59,270 nucleotides of DNA from Paulinella micropora (taxonomy: Eukaryota > Cercozoa > Imbricatea > Euglyphida). Every line of letters starts with the position of its first letter. Within the stretch, counting starts at the first letter, position 1. A program made the position numbers and the translations under genes. Under the pieces are notes generated by a model. The model was not told the DNA's origin and did not search any database. It saw only the letters and a list, made by a program, of their open reading frames with translations. This document shows positions 1 to 13,356 of this stretch, piece after piece. The stretch spans positions 290,731 to 350,000 of the forward strand of contig BJOX01000210.1 of assembly GCA_009731375.1 (NCBI GenBank). The letters are read 5' to 3'.

Positions 1-477
<477 letters not shown>

Positions 478-489
478 GTATTTTGTGGG

Positions 490-789
490 CTGATGATGAT
501 GATGATGATGATGATGATGAGGATGAGGATGAGGATGAGGATGATGATGAGGATGAGGATGATGAGGATGAGGATGAGGATGATGATGATGATGATGAGG
601 AGGAGGAGGAGGAGGAGGAGGAGGATGATGAGGAGGATGATGAGGATGAGGATGAGGATGAGGATGAGGATGAGGATGAGATGATGATGATGATGATGAT
701 GATGGTGAGGATGAGGGATGAGGATGTGGATGAGGATGACGAGGATGAGGATGAGGATGAGGATGAGGATGAGGATGAGGATGATGATA

Positions 790-820
<31 letters not shown>

Positions 821-969
821 GGATGAGGATGAGGATGATGATGATGAGGATGATGATGAGGATGAGGATGAGGATGAGGATGAGGATGAGGATGATGAGG
901 ATGAGGATGAGGATGATGATGATGATCATCATGATGAGGATGAGGATGAGGATGAGGATGATGATGATG

Positions 970-1006
<37 letters not shown>

Positions 1007-1298
1007 GGATGAGGATGATGATGATGATGAGGAGGATGATGATGAGGAGGATGATGATGATGATGAGGAGGAGGAGAAGGAGGAGGATGATGATGAGTGA
1101 TGATAATGATGATGATAATGATGATGACGATGATGATGATGATGATGAGGATGAGGATGAGGATGATGAGAATGAGGATGAGGATGGATGAGGATGATGA
1201 GGATGAGGATGATGATGATGAGGAGGAGAAGGATGAGGATGATGATGGGAATGAGCATGAGCATGATGATGATGATGAGGATGAGGATGATGAGGATG

Positions 1299-1340
<42 letters not shown>

Positions 1341-1363
1341 TCGGTGGTGTTGATGATGATGGC

Positions 1364-1423
<60 letters not shown>

Positions 1424-1432
1424 GATGATGAT
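490..1432. repeat. (GAT/GAG)n trinucleotide tract
   Basis: About 940 bp of GATGAT and GAGGAT trinucleotides. It reads as poly-Asp/Glu, poly-Met/Arg or poly-Ile/Leu depending on frame and strand, so no frame is privileged. I treat it as non-coding simple repeat. Confidence 0.9.
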
Positions 1433-1630
1433 ATGCATGTATCTATGTATCTATGTATCTATGTATCTATGTATCTATGTATGTATGTATGTATGTATGT
1501 ATGTAGGGGAATGTTGCAGACGAAACGGAAAGTTATGTATGTATGTATGTATGTATGTATGTATGTATGCATGTATGTAGGGAAATGTTGCAGACGAAAC
1601 GGAATGTGTGTATGTATGTATGTATGTATG

Positions 1631-1661
<31 letters not shown>

Positions 1662-1922
1662 TGTATGTATGTATGTATGTATGTATGTATGTATGTATGT
1701 ATGTATGTATGTATGTATGTACGTACGTATGTATGTATGTATGTATGTGTATGTATGTATGTGTATGTATGTATGTATATATGTATGTATGTATGCATGC
1801 ATGTATGTATGTATGTATGTATGTATGTATGTATGCATGCATGCATGCATGCATGCATGTATGTATGTATGTATGTATGTATGTATGTATGTAGGGAAAT
1901 GTTGCAGACGAAACGCAATGTA
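1433..1922. repeat. (ATGT)n tract with a recurring 30-bp island
   Basis: Tetranucleotide repeat interrupted three times (about 1503-1532, 1577-1606, 1891-1920) by the same island, core AATGTTGCAGACGAAACG. The islands differ by one or two bases. Confidence 0.9.
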
Positions 1923-1945
1923 GTTTTTACCTGTCTAGGCAGGTC

Positions 1946-1977
<32 letters not shown>

Positions 1978-2062
1978 AAACATACACGTTGTTTTTAGCT
2001 GCCTACGCATGTGATAGACGTACAGAGAGACATGCACATGTACACACACACGCACACACACA

Positions 2063-2104
<42 letters not shown>

Positions 2105-2180
2105 TTATATATATATATATATACTTATATATATATATACAAACACACACACACACACACACACACACAAATAAACATAT

Positions 2181-2211
<31 letters not shown>

Positions 2212-2332
2212 AACATACACGTAGTTTTGAGCTGCCTACGCAGATGCTATACGTACATAGAGACATACATATGTACACACATGTGTATGTACATACGTAT
2301 GTATGTATGTACGTATGTATGTATGTATGTAC

Positions 2333-2363
<31 letters not shown>

Positions 2364-2441
2364 TGTATGTATGTATGTTTGTATGTATGTATGTATGTAT
2401 GTATGTATAAAGGGCACCTGTTTAGGTAACACAAGCCTACG

Positions 2442-2442
<1 letters not shown>
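1923..2442. repeat. Composite (AT)n/(CA)n/(ATGT)n region with a diverged unit
   Basis: Alternating AT, CA and ATGT repeats. A unique unit containing GCTGCCTACGCA followed by an ACGTACA-AGAGACATACA stretch occurs at about 1984-2033 and 2219-2268. Weaker relatives lie near 1930 and 2410. Confidence 0.8.
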
Positions 2443-3720
<1,278 letters not shown>

Positions 3721-3774
3721 GATATCGACTAATGTCAGAAAAAAGGAGCTTCTGATTTCGTCAACCAAGGAAGT
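3721..3774 (+). repeat. Dispersed repeat D, copy 1 (cut by a gap)
   Basis: Starts GATATCGACTAATGTCAG directly after a GATA tract and runs into an assembly gap. The same sequence follows GATA tracts at 12758 and 58501. Confidence 0.85.
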
Positions 3775-4260
3775 NNNNNNNNNNNNNNNNNNNNNNNNNN
3801 NNNNNNNNNNNNNNNNNNNNNNNNNNNNNNNNNNNNNNNNNNNNNNNNNNNNNNNNNNNNNNNNNNNNNNNNNNNNNNNNNNNNNNNNNNNNNNNNNNNN
3901 NNNNNNNNNNNNNNNNNNNNNNNNNNNNNNNNNNNNNNNNNNNNNNNNNNNNNNNNNNNNNNNNNNNNNNNNNNNNNNNNNNNNNNNNNNNNNNNNNNNN
4001 NNNNNNNNNNNNNNNNNNNNNNNNNNNNNNNNNNNNNNNNNNNNNNNNNNNNNNNNNNNNNNNNNNNNNNNNNNNNNNNNNNNNNNNNNNNNNNNNNNNN
4101 NNNNNNNNNNNNNNNNNNNNNNNNNNNNNNNNNNNNNNNNNNNNNNNNNNNNNNNNNNNNNNNNNNNNNNNNNNNNNNNNNNNNNNNNNNNNNNNNNNNN
4201 NNNNNNNNNNNNNNNNNNNNNNNNNNNNNNNNNNNNNNNNNNNNNNNNNNNNNNNNNNNN
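3775..4260. other. Assembly gap (486 N)
   Basis: Run of N between a D repeat and an (AG)n tract. Other gaps: 4772-4781, 5724-5976, 12674-12683, 35547-35556, 44547-44604, 48276-48285, 48813-49209 and 54378-54387. All but 35547-35556 lie in or beside simple repeats; the 10-N runs may be nominal joins. Confidence 0.99.
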
Positions 4261-4319
<59 letters not shown>

Positions 4320-4377
4320 AGCAGGGATGAGTCTAGATATATATACCTTCCTCTGCTTCGCTTCCTAGCCCCACCCT

Positions 4378-4435
<58 letters not shown>

Positions 4436-4483
4436 AACTCTCTCTCTCTTTCTTACACACACACACACACACTATCTATCTAC

Positions 4484-4517
<34 letters not shown>

Positions 4518-4643
4518 CTCTCTCTCTCTCTTTCTCTCTCCCTCTCTCTCTCTTTCTCTCTCACTCTCTCTCTCTTTCTCTCTCTCTCTCTCTTTCTGTC
4601 GGTTAGGCCCTGCCCTTTATCATGCGCCACGCCCATATCATCT

Positions 4644-4684
<41 letters not shown>

Positions 4685-4685
4685 T

Positions 4686-4771
<86 letters not shown>

Positions 4772-4837
4772 NNNNNNNNNNTCTCTCTCTTTCTGTTGGT
4801 TAGGCCCTGCCCTTTATCATGCGCCACGCCCATATCA

Positions 4838-4871
<34 letters not shown>

Positions 4872-4975
4872 TATATATATCGCTCTCTCTCTCTCTCTCT
4901 CTCTCTTTCTGTTGGTTAGGCCCTGCCCTTTGTCATGCGCCACGCCCATATCAACGAATTGTGGGAAGAACAAGT

Positions 4976-5010
<35 letters not shown>

Positions 5011-5038
5011 ACATCAACGCATTATGGGAAAAACAAGT

Positions 5039-5105
<67 letters not shown>
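4261..5105. repeat. (AG)n/(CT)n tract with recurring unique islands
   Basis: CT-rich repeat carrying three copies of an island with core GGTTAGGCCCTGCCCTTT and then CATGCGCCACGCCCATATCA, at about 4597-4640, 4794-4839 and 4912-4953. Two copies of another island ending AACAAGTAAACTCTC lie at about 4955-4985 and 5012-5046. Confidence 0.85.
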
Positions 5106-5112
<7 letters not shown>

Positions 5113-5221
5113 CATCCATTCATCCATCCATCCATCCATCTATCTTTCTATCTATCTATCTATCTACCTCTAACTATCTATATGTCTACCGGGTGGCGTG
5201 GTGCACTGCATGCCTATGTCT

Positions 5222-5259
<38 letters not shown>

Positions 5260-5339
5260 CTATCTATCTATCTATCTATCTATCTATCCTATCTATCTAT
5301 CTATCCTATCTATCTATCTATCCTATCTATCTATCTATC

Positions 5340-5403
<64 letters not shown>

Positions 5404-5537
5404 GCTGATAAACCAAACGTATCTATCTATCAATCTATCTATCTTTCTATCTATCTATCTATCTATCTATCGATCTATCTATAGGTCGATGCACTTGCAG
5501 ACATGCCATGCTTCCAAGACCTAGATCGAGCCCAGTA

Positions 5538-5568
<31 letters not shown>

Positions 5569-5653
5569 TTTGTTTTTGTTTTTGTTTTTTTTTGTTTTTT
5601 TTTTGGTTTTTGTTTTTTGTTTTGTTTTTTTTTTTGTTGTTGTTTTTTTTTTT

Positions 5654-5723
<70 letters not shown>

Positions 5724-5976
5724 NNNNNNNNNNNNNNNNNNNNNNNNNNNNNNNNNNNNNNNNNNNNNNNNNNNNNNNNNNNNNNNNNNNNNNNNNNNNN
5801 NNNNNNNNNNNNNNNNNNNNNNNNNNNNNNNNNNNNNNNNNNNNNNNNNNNNNNNNNNNNNNNNNNNNNNNNNNNNNNNNNNNNNNNNNNNNNNNNNNNN
5901 NNNNNNNNNNNNNNNNNNNNNNNNNNNNNNNNNNNNNNNNNNNNNNNNNNNNNNNNNNNNNNNNNNNNNNNNNNNN

Positions 5977-6074
<98 letters not shown>

Positions 6075-6169
6075 ATAGATTGATAGATAGATAGATGGAT
6101 AGATCGATAGATCGATAGATCGACAGATCGATAGATCGATAGATCAATAGATCGATAGATCGATAAATC

Positions 6170-6253
<84 letters not shown>

Positions 6254-6266
6254 TAGATAGATAGAG

Positions 6267-6316
<50 letters not shown>

Positions 6317-6328
6317 CTAGATAGAGAC

Positions 6329-6414
<86 letters not shown>

Positions 6415-6426
6415 TGATAGATAGAC

Positions 6427-6520
<94 letters not shown>

Positions 6521-6521
6521 G
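5106..6521. repeat. (TCTA)n, poly-T, gap and (GATA)n
   Basis: TCTA repeats (5106-5540), a roughly 150-base T-rich tract, a 253-N gap, then a GATA tract (5977-6521). The TCTA and GATA blocks on either side of the gap are reverse complements, so the gap may hide a foldback or a misjoin. Confidence 0.85.
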
Positions 6522-6766
6522 TGGGTAATGTGTTTTGGGGGATGTGTCTGTGACAGATATACTTCGCCTCGATTTCCCCGCGACCCTTCTTCCCCTTCCT
6601 CTTCCTTTTCCTCTTCCTTTTCCTCTTCCTCTTCCTCTTGCTCAAATTCTCCCTCCTCGTCCCTCTCTTCTTCTTCTTCTTCTTCTTCTTCTTCTTCCTC
6701 CTCCTCCTCCTCCTCCTCCTCCTCTTCATCCTCCTCCTCCTCCTCCTCTTCTTCTTCTACGTCTTC

Positions 6767-6798
<32 letters not shown>

Positions 6799-6915
6799 CT
6801 TCTTCCACTTCCACTTCCACTTCTGCTTCTTCTTCCCCTCATTCTTCTTCACGAGCTGTTCTGGCCTCACTCGAAGGTGCGTTATCTATCCATCTATCTA
6901 TCTACATATGCATAT

Positions 6916-6988
<73 letters not shown>

Positions 6989-7086
6989 TATGATTTTGGT
7001 CGCTTATGGTACATAAGCGAATAGACATGTCCGACAAACAAAAATGATCATATATATACACATATATGTGTGTGTGTGTGTGTATG

Positions 7087-7126
<40 letters not shown>

Positions 7127-7241
7127 CCTATATATATGTATGTATATGCAGATATATACATATATATATATACATCTTCCCCTCTGTCTTCTTCACGAGC
7201 TGTTCTGGCCTCACTCGAAGGTACGTTATCTATCTATCTAT

Positions 7242-7289
<48 letters not shown>

Positions 7290-7620
7290 ATGTCTTCGGA
7301 TTTGCATCGCTGATAGAACAAACATATACTTACTTGCATACTTACACACATATACATACATACGTTCGTACGTACGCATTTACATATGTACATACATACA
7401 TACATACATATCTATCCATTTACTTGACTACCTGCCTATCTGATACCTATCCACCTATCTACATGCGGGAAATTTAATATATGCATACGTACATACATAC
7501 ATGCATGCATACAAACATACATACATACGTACGTACGTACGTACACACACACACACACACACATACATACATACATACATACATACATGCATGCATGCCT
7601 ATTAATGGTATTTAACTATG
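6522..7620. repeat. (TTC/TCC)n, (TA)n and (CATA)n with a duplicated 50-bp island
   Basis: Pyrimidine trinucleotide tract 6590-6840, then AT, TCTA and CATA repeats. The island CTTCTTCACGAGCTGTTCTG continuing to CACTCGAAGGT occurs at about 6843-6892 and 7188-7237. It abuts a TCTA repeat both times. Confidence 0.8.
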
Positions 7621-7640
7621 TGGGTTGTATGTGTGTGTAG

Positions 7641-7753
7641 GCAAGCGCGATGCGAGCGAGTCTATATTTGCTGATTTGTCGGACCGGCCGGGTCTGACGG
7701 CGCATACTGACGGGCCGCCCGTGTTAGAGGACGATACGGGCAGTTTGCCGTGA
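7641..7753 (+). CDS. Possible terminal exon, unknown protein
   Basis: A GC-rich open stretch in an AT-rich setting. It is preceded by a good 3' splice-site look-alike (a TG-rich run ending TGTGTGTAG at 7640). It reads 36 codons, starting KRDASESIFADLSD, to a TGA at 7751-7753, followed by AT-rich sequence that could be a 3' UTR. No upstream exon can be found because the upstream sequence is microsatellite. I do not recognise the peptide. It could be chance. Confidence 0.25.
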
Positions 7754-8542
7754 ACTTGGATTTCTTTTTCCTGGTATTAACCCTTAACGTAACGGTCCAC
7801 TAGATCCATAAATTTTATGAGTAAAATAAAGAGTATTTTTAGTTTATTTTTACTCGATTGAGCTCGCCGTTTACTTGCTAAGCAAAATTTATTTAGACTT
7901 ACAGTTGTGAGGCAAAAAAACAAATTTATCTGAGGCATATGGTGTGAAAATAGTTGATTTTGCTATATTTAATGCAATATACTTTAAAGTACTTCTGTGA
8001 ATTTGCTACGCTACATACGTTAGTACTATGCATTGAAAAGTAACAAACAAACATTAAACACATACAACTAAATAGCATATCACAAAATTAGTACCATAAT
8101 TGATAGATAGAACGAGATTGGTACACTTTAAATTTTCGAGAATTATAGTAAATACACAACTACCTACCGAAGAAAAATATTAATAAAATAAAACCGAAAC
8201 GAAACTGAGGAGATACATGAAAACAAAGAAGATGAATTGAATAGAGAACACAAGAAGGGAAAATAAGAAAGAAGATGTGTAAAATGTTGAATATTGGCTC
8301 GCGGATGAGACAAAAAACTAAATTTTGCAAAGTGATTTGAGTCTAGGAAACAATAATGCGCTATGTCAGGATGGCACGAAAACAAAACAGTAAGCATCCA
8401 AATAAAAAGAGGAAGGAGAGGAGGAGTCATAGAAAAGAAAAAGATACCTTAGAACGCTGTATGATGGCAAAGAGGATGAAGAGGTGACAAGAAACACAAG
8501 AGGCTAAAAATGTCAAATATACTGCAGTGGAAATTTGGATAG
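7754..8542. other. AT-rich sequence without a recognisable gene
   Basis: Non-repetitive, AT-rich. Only short frames of low complexity on either strand (for example 8164-8430, minus). I see no conserved motif. Confidence 0.6.
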
Positions 8543-8544
8543 TA

Positions 8545-8819
8545 TTGCTGTTGACATTCAAGACAACAACAAAAATTAGTTTTTCATTTTTGTGTCAGAT
8601 TTTCATTTTTGTGACAGTTTTTCATTTTTGTGACAAAAATTCAAATTTTCAAATTTAACTGTAACATTTCGCGAAAATTTACGATATTTTGCGGACGAAT
8701 ATAGCAGTTAATTTGAAAAATTCACATTTTCACCCAAAATCAAAATTCCAACCAAAACTGAAATTCCAACCAAAACAGAAAAATCAATTTTTTTTGTTGT
8801 CTTGAATGTCAACAGCAAT
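8545..8819 (+). mobile_element. MITE copy 1, TA target site
   Basis: 275 bp with terminal inverted repeats beginning TTGCTGTTGACATTCAAGAC, perfect for 23 bp and imperfect to about 40 bp. TA dinucleotides flank it at 8543-8544 and 8820-8821. The inside has tandem TTTTTCATTTTTGTG units in one half and ATTCCAACCAAAA units in the other, with no coding capacity. A second copy lies inverted at 42981-43252. TA duplication with long TIRs fits a non-autonomous Tc1/mariner-type element. Confidence 0.85.
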
Positions 8820-9041
8820 AATAATCACTACAATAGTGTTTAAGTTCCCGGTGTATCCAATTGGATTTTTTTGTTGCCAATTGGATATGTTTTTTCAGCA
8901 CCTGTTTTCAGAAAATTTTTATCTCATCAATTGAGCACAATAAATGACTCAAACATAGCCACAATGCTCAAGAATGACTATAGGAAGTGACGCGTACAAT
9001 TTTTGACTCAAAACATTAGGTAGTAGCTGAGAAAAAGGCAC

Positions 9042-9633
9042 TTGACTGACCCACCATATTTTTGGTTTTTTCTCCCTCACACTGCCACTTACTCAAAAAA
9101 CATAGACGTGGGAACGTGTGTTTCGGTCCCTGCTGTAAAGCTGGGAAAGGCTTGGGCAAAAAGAAAATTTGGTGAAACAGTCTATCAAGACATAAGGCTT
9201 GTTGGGGAACTAAAGGATAAGGAAACAAAACATCACAAAGCACTTGTGACTCTCAACTTGGACAAGAAGGACTATTTTTTTTTCGTCTGGATTTCTACGT
9301 CCTGAACTGGACCAGGCCGTGAGTGGTTTTGCCTGTATCGACGGTGGATTGAAAGAGGTCCACGTAGAGCTTACAGATGGTGAAGAGACAGAGGTCGAGG
9401 ATGAGGGAGGAAAGAACAATGAACTAAAAGCTGAACAGGAGGCAAATAATTCAGACTCAGAAAGCGAAGAAGGTGGTGACGAAGAGTTGCATTTGGGATA
9501 CAATGTATGTCCAAATACAGAGGAACAAGTGAAGACTGAGGGTGACAAGTTGGTAAAGAATGGTGGAAGTTGCAGTCTCAAACAGTCGATTGGAGTGCAG
9601 ACAGGCCTGTGTTTGAACCCAAGACAATGTTAG
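9042..9633 (+). pseudogene. N-terminal part of the piggyBac transposase gene (frameshifted)
   Basis: Two overlapping frames. The first (9042-9305) contains SVPAVKLGKAWAKRKFG and VGELKDKETKHHKALVTLNLD, resembling the small SH3-like N-terminal region of some protist piggyBac proteins. The second (to 9633) is acidic and Ser/Glu-rich, a common linker. They connect by a one-base shift at a nine-T homopolymer (about 9275-9283), either a true mutation or a sequencing indel. No convincing ATG was found. Between here and the DDE domain at about 9915 there is probably an intron or decayed sequence: a pyrimidine-rich stretch ending GACAAG precedes CACTTCATGCAC. Confidence 0.55.
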
Positions 9634-9776
9634 CGAACGCTTCCACAGCTCCTCCTCTTTCGTAAGTCTTCCCTGGATGTCTGTCTGTTTTGCATATTGC
9701 ATGGATTCCAGCTGGGTGGGGCAAGTATGTATGTTCGTCTGTCATTTCCTGTTGTTTGTTTTGAAAATGATGTCAT

Positions 9777-11594
9777 GTGACCAGACAGTTTGAGTGGAGC
9801 AGGTACTCATTTCTGCACCTTGTTTTCACTATGCTTTGCTACCTTGTAATACATAGCCTACATATGTCTGCCACTTTTCATCTCTCTGATTTCTCTTTGT
9901 TGTTCTTGTCGGACAAGCACTTCATGCACTTTGTCCCCCCAAAAGTTATCAGTCGTATGATCGAGTTCACCAACACCGAGCTTGCAAAGCAAAAGGAATC
10001 GTACTTAAAGAAACCTGTGACCCATGAGGAAATGTCGGTTTTTTTGGGGCTTTTAGTTCTCATTTCTTTGGCAGACAGAGGTCGGCGGAGGGGCCATTGG
10101 GTGGACCAACATGAATTAGCAGCTGATGGTCTCCCAGGAGATGGCTATGGAAAGTTCATGTCAAAGAATCGATTCGAACTCATTTTACAGTGTCTGAAAT
10201 TTGGGCCAGAACCTACCTCCGATGATCCCTTCTTACCTGTACGGTTTATGATGGAACAGTTTGGTTGGCAGTTCAATGTAGCCATTATCCCCGGCCCATG
10301 CATCACTGTTGACGAATCCATGGGCAAATGGACAGGCAAGGAGATGCCTGGTCAAGTGTATGTACCACGTAAACCAATCCCCCTTGGAAGGGAATACCAT
10401 ACCGCCTGCGATGTAACAACGGGAATTTGTATTGCTCTTGAATGTGTGGAAGGGAAGGATCGGGATCGCAATAAGGAAGGAGTACAACAGTGGGGTGTTA
10501 CCACAGCAACAACGCTGCGTTTGGTCAAACCATGGCATGGAACAGGGCGTCTGGTAGTAGGCGACTCTTGGTTCGCCAGTGTCATGACTGCACTAGCATG
10601 TAAAGCTGTTGGCCTCGATTTTACTGGCATGGTGAAGACTGCCACCGTCACATTTCCCAAACTTACTTTGTGGCATGCCAGGGGCAACAACAAAGGGGAT
10701 TTGGCAGGTGCGGTTTGTATTAAGGATGGCATTCCCTTGCTTGCTGTTAATCAAAATGATCATAATATGCAACAAATTATTGCTACATGTGGCACTACTT
10801 TAGCTGGCAAACCGCGGGAAGCTAAGTTCAGTACCAAAACAGCCTTCGTTCCCCGTTGTGATGTTGTGGCAAAGTATTATGAGTGTTTCAACAGCGTTGA
10901 TCGCTTCAATTCTTTACGCCATGGGCATGGATCAATGAATCTCAATGTGATTGTGCGAGACTGGACAATCAATGACTTTCTGATCTTGTTGGACTTCGCC
11001 ATGACGAACGCGTACTTGCATTTCCTTCGTTTTAGCACCACACAGAGTGCCAATTACCTTTGTTCGAAAGGCACCACCAGGCCAGGGTTCTTCAAGCATT
11101 TGGTGGCAAACGGCTTGCTTGTAAGCAAAACTTGCTCGGAAGTAGACTGGGCTATGTTGAGTCCAGAATCAGAGAACCTGCGAGGGCCCAAACCGAATGA
11201 ACCGCACATGAAGCTAGTCATGTATCCACTGTTTGATATTCCGATGCTATTCGACACAAAAGGGAAGCAGGGGAGGAGTTCAATCAGTCAACGCAAAGGC
11301 CGAAACGCAGGCGCTGTAAAGTATGTAAGTACGTGCATGAAAAGGCGGACGGGTCTTTCACTTATTTTACTGCGAAACCTGCGGCCCCGAAATGGCATTG
11401 TGTGGCACAAAGGGCCGTGCATGTCATGGATGGCACATAAAGCATGGGGATCCAAAAAAAAAAAGAAAAAGGGCTCATGTAAGGTCATTTCTATAACCAT
11501 ATCCAGTTGGATACAACTTCAATTTGTACTTAATTGCAGGGAGCGGGTACGAGCGACAAGGACAGTTTATAACTTTTGTATTAAATTTTTCTAA
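9777..11594 (+). pseudogene. piggyBac-type DDE transposase (DDE_Tnp_1_7 family)
   Basis: Cut-and-paste transposase that would excise and insert the surrounding element at TTAA. Family landmarks in order: MSKNRFELILQCLKF (the S-x-x-RF-x-x-L-x-x-x-LKF motif), then TVDESMGKWTG (first Asp, residue 179 counted from 9777), VVGDSWFAS (second Asp, 263) and FNSVDRFNSLR (third Asp, 375). All three catalytic acids are present. Beyond about 11255 this frame drifts. Another frame gives RRRCKVCKYVHEKADG with later W-H-C, the Cys/His-rich C-terminal zinc domain typical of the family, so a single-base indel lies near 11255-11285. The first ~50 residues of the open frame are probably intron or leader. With at least two frameshifts the copy is likely inactive unless these are read errors. 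Confidence 0.85.
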
Positions 11595-11720
11595 GCTTTG
11601 AGTCCAATCGAACAATATTATAACAAATTTTTTATAATTAAATATAATTTCATTATTTTTTCCAGTCGTTGAAAGTACTTTAATATCATATCCAATTGGA
11701 TACCGGGCACGGGAACTTAA

Positions 11721-12396
11721 CAAATAGATATGCAGAAGCGCCGCGCCTGAAGAAAATTAAAATCAAAATAACGATAGTATAGGTTAATTTTACAACGGAT
11801 GATAAGCACTTGATAATAAGTCTGATACATATTCCATAAATAAGGGAAGCTAAAGCTATTAATAAAAATTTTGAAAGTGAAGTAGCAACTGAACTTGGAA
11901 GAGTGAGTAAATAAATTCACGAAAGGCAAATATAACACAAAAATATATATTATTCAAAACAATTCGTAATGATGCAGAGGGCAGGTTCCTATGCTATATA
12001 CACTATGTCAAGACAGTCTCTGCGTCGGAAACAAACTCATTTCCAACAACATACAAACAACACTAGTGAGAAAAATCAGCACAAACAAACAAAAAGACTG
12101 TTGTGTCCCCAGGAGAGAAAACATTACAATATTAATATATAAGCAAACATAGTCTATATACTAACAATCTAACACAGCTCAATATTCCCATGCAGTGCTG
12201 TCTGTGCAAGGCGATACTCGCAAACAGTGTCCATTAACTCATATTTGATAATCCTGAGAAAAAATGCTTTGTGGAAAAGCAAAAACTAAGTGAAACAACT
12301 ACCACTTGAAACATTAAACAGGAAAAGTGTTGAGGAGCACTGTTACAAATTTGCGTAATAGGATGTTGCGTGGTCGATGTGTAATTACCACTTGGG
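11721..12396. other. AT-rich flank without a gene
   Basis: Non-repetitive AT-rich sequence after the piggyBac element. No frame above about 75 codons and no recognisable motif. Confidence 0.6.
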
Positions 12397-12756
<360 letters not shown>

Positions 12757-12757
12757 A

Positions 12758-12850
12758 GATATCGACTAATGTCAGAAAAAAATAGCTTCTGATTTGGTCA
12801 ACCAAGGAAGTCTGTGGGTAAAGTATTAACCCGATGCCCAGCTAAGCCGT
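12758..12850 (+). repeat. Dispersed repeat D, copy 2
   Basis: Matches the sequence at 58501-58591 with a few substitutions: GATATCGACTAATGTCAG, then GTCAACCAAGGAAGTCTGTG, then GATGCCCAGCTAAGCCGT. Beyond 12850 the two copies part. Confidence 0.85.
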
Positions 12851-12918
12851 TTTACTAACATATATATTTACAAAAACCCATGTTGTACGCTTTCTGGTAA
12901 ACCTCTGTAAGATCACAT

Positions 12919-12949
12919 CCACTTAAGTGGATCCGGTCCACTTAAGTGG
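12919..12949. promoter_or_regulatory. Tandem 12-bp perfect palindromes
   Basis: CCACTTAAGTGG occurs at 12919-12930 and again at 12938-12949, each followed by GATC. The 19-bp period is close to two helical turns. It has the form of a double binding site for a dimeric protein, or of a short tandem duplication. No gene is close enough to assign a role. Confidence 0.4.
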
Positions 12950-12993
12950 ATCGTTGTAGGCTAAGTGTTAATATTATCTGTGAGTTTTGATTC

Positions 12994-13089
12994 TATCTAT
13001 CTATCTATCTATCTATCTAATCTATCTATCTAATCTATCCATCTACTCTATCTATCCATCTATCTATCCATCTATCTATCTATCTATCT
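12994..13089. repeat. (TCTA)n tract
   Basis: Short TCTA/TCCA repeat preceding dispersed repeat F. Confidence 0.9.
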
Positions 13090-13313
13090 TGGACTACTTG
13101 GACTAACGGCTTCCTTTTCTTTCTCTTCTTCCTTATCCTCCCACTCTCCATTCCTAGATTGCCTTTTTCTTCAACGTCCTTCCTCCTCTTCTTTTTCCAG
13201 AACACAGTCTACCCGTGATTCCCATCCCGGACACATGCACAGTACACAAATTATTGTTTGATGTGAAACTGCGTTCCTTTGCAAGGACTACATTCCTTTG
13301 CGACATCTCATCT
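13090..13313 (-). repeat. Dispersed repeat F, copy 1
   Basis: About 224 bp that is the reverse complement of 44850-45071. Shared landmarks include GGACTAACGGCTTCC, CACAGTCTACCCGTGATTCC and CTTTGCGACATCTCATCT. Immediately after it (13317-13353) comes the reverse complement of 58597-58633, which is contiguous with repeat D there. D and F may therefore be parts of one larger family. Confidence 0.85.
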
Positions 13314-13356
13314 GGAGATTTGGTATCGCCTGCATCAGTCCCTTCCGTGCAAACAT

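Larger units (their letters stand above)
8844..11716 (+). mobile_element. Complete piggyBac-type DNA transposon
   Basis: 2873 bp flanked by TTAA at 8840-8843 and 11717-11720, the signature of piggyBac insertion. Both ends begin GTTCCCG reading inward. They continue into a shared inverted sequence, TATCCAATTGGAT, offset by a few bases between the ends. More copies of the CCAATTGGAT palindrome lie just inside the left end (about 8878), and a variant near 11502. These could be transposase-binding subterminal repeats. The element carries a degraded transposase (9042-11500). Its left TTAA lies only 18 bp from MITE copy 1. Confidence 0.9.

Noticed and set aside
483-1100. Long acidic (Asp/Glu) open frame and its overlapping Met/Arg frames
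   Set aside because: Pure GAT/GAG repeat is open in several frames on both strands; no unique sequence or start context.
6528-7016. Ser-rich, Leu/Pro-rich and Phe-rich overlapping frames over the TTC/TCC tract
   Set aside because: Three parallel frames over a pyrimidine repeat; repeat artefact.
8164-8430. 88-codon minus-strand frame rich in Phe, Ser and Leu
   Set aside because: Composition follows AT-rich background; no motif or neighbour supports it.
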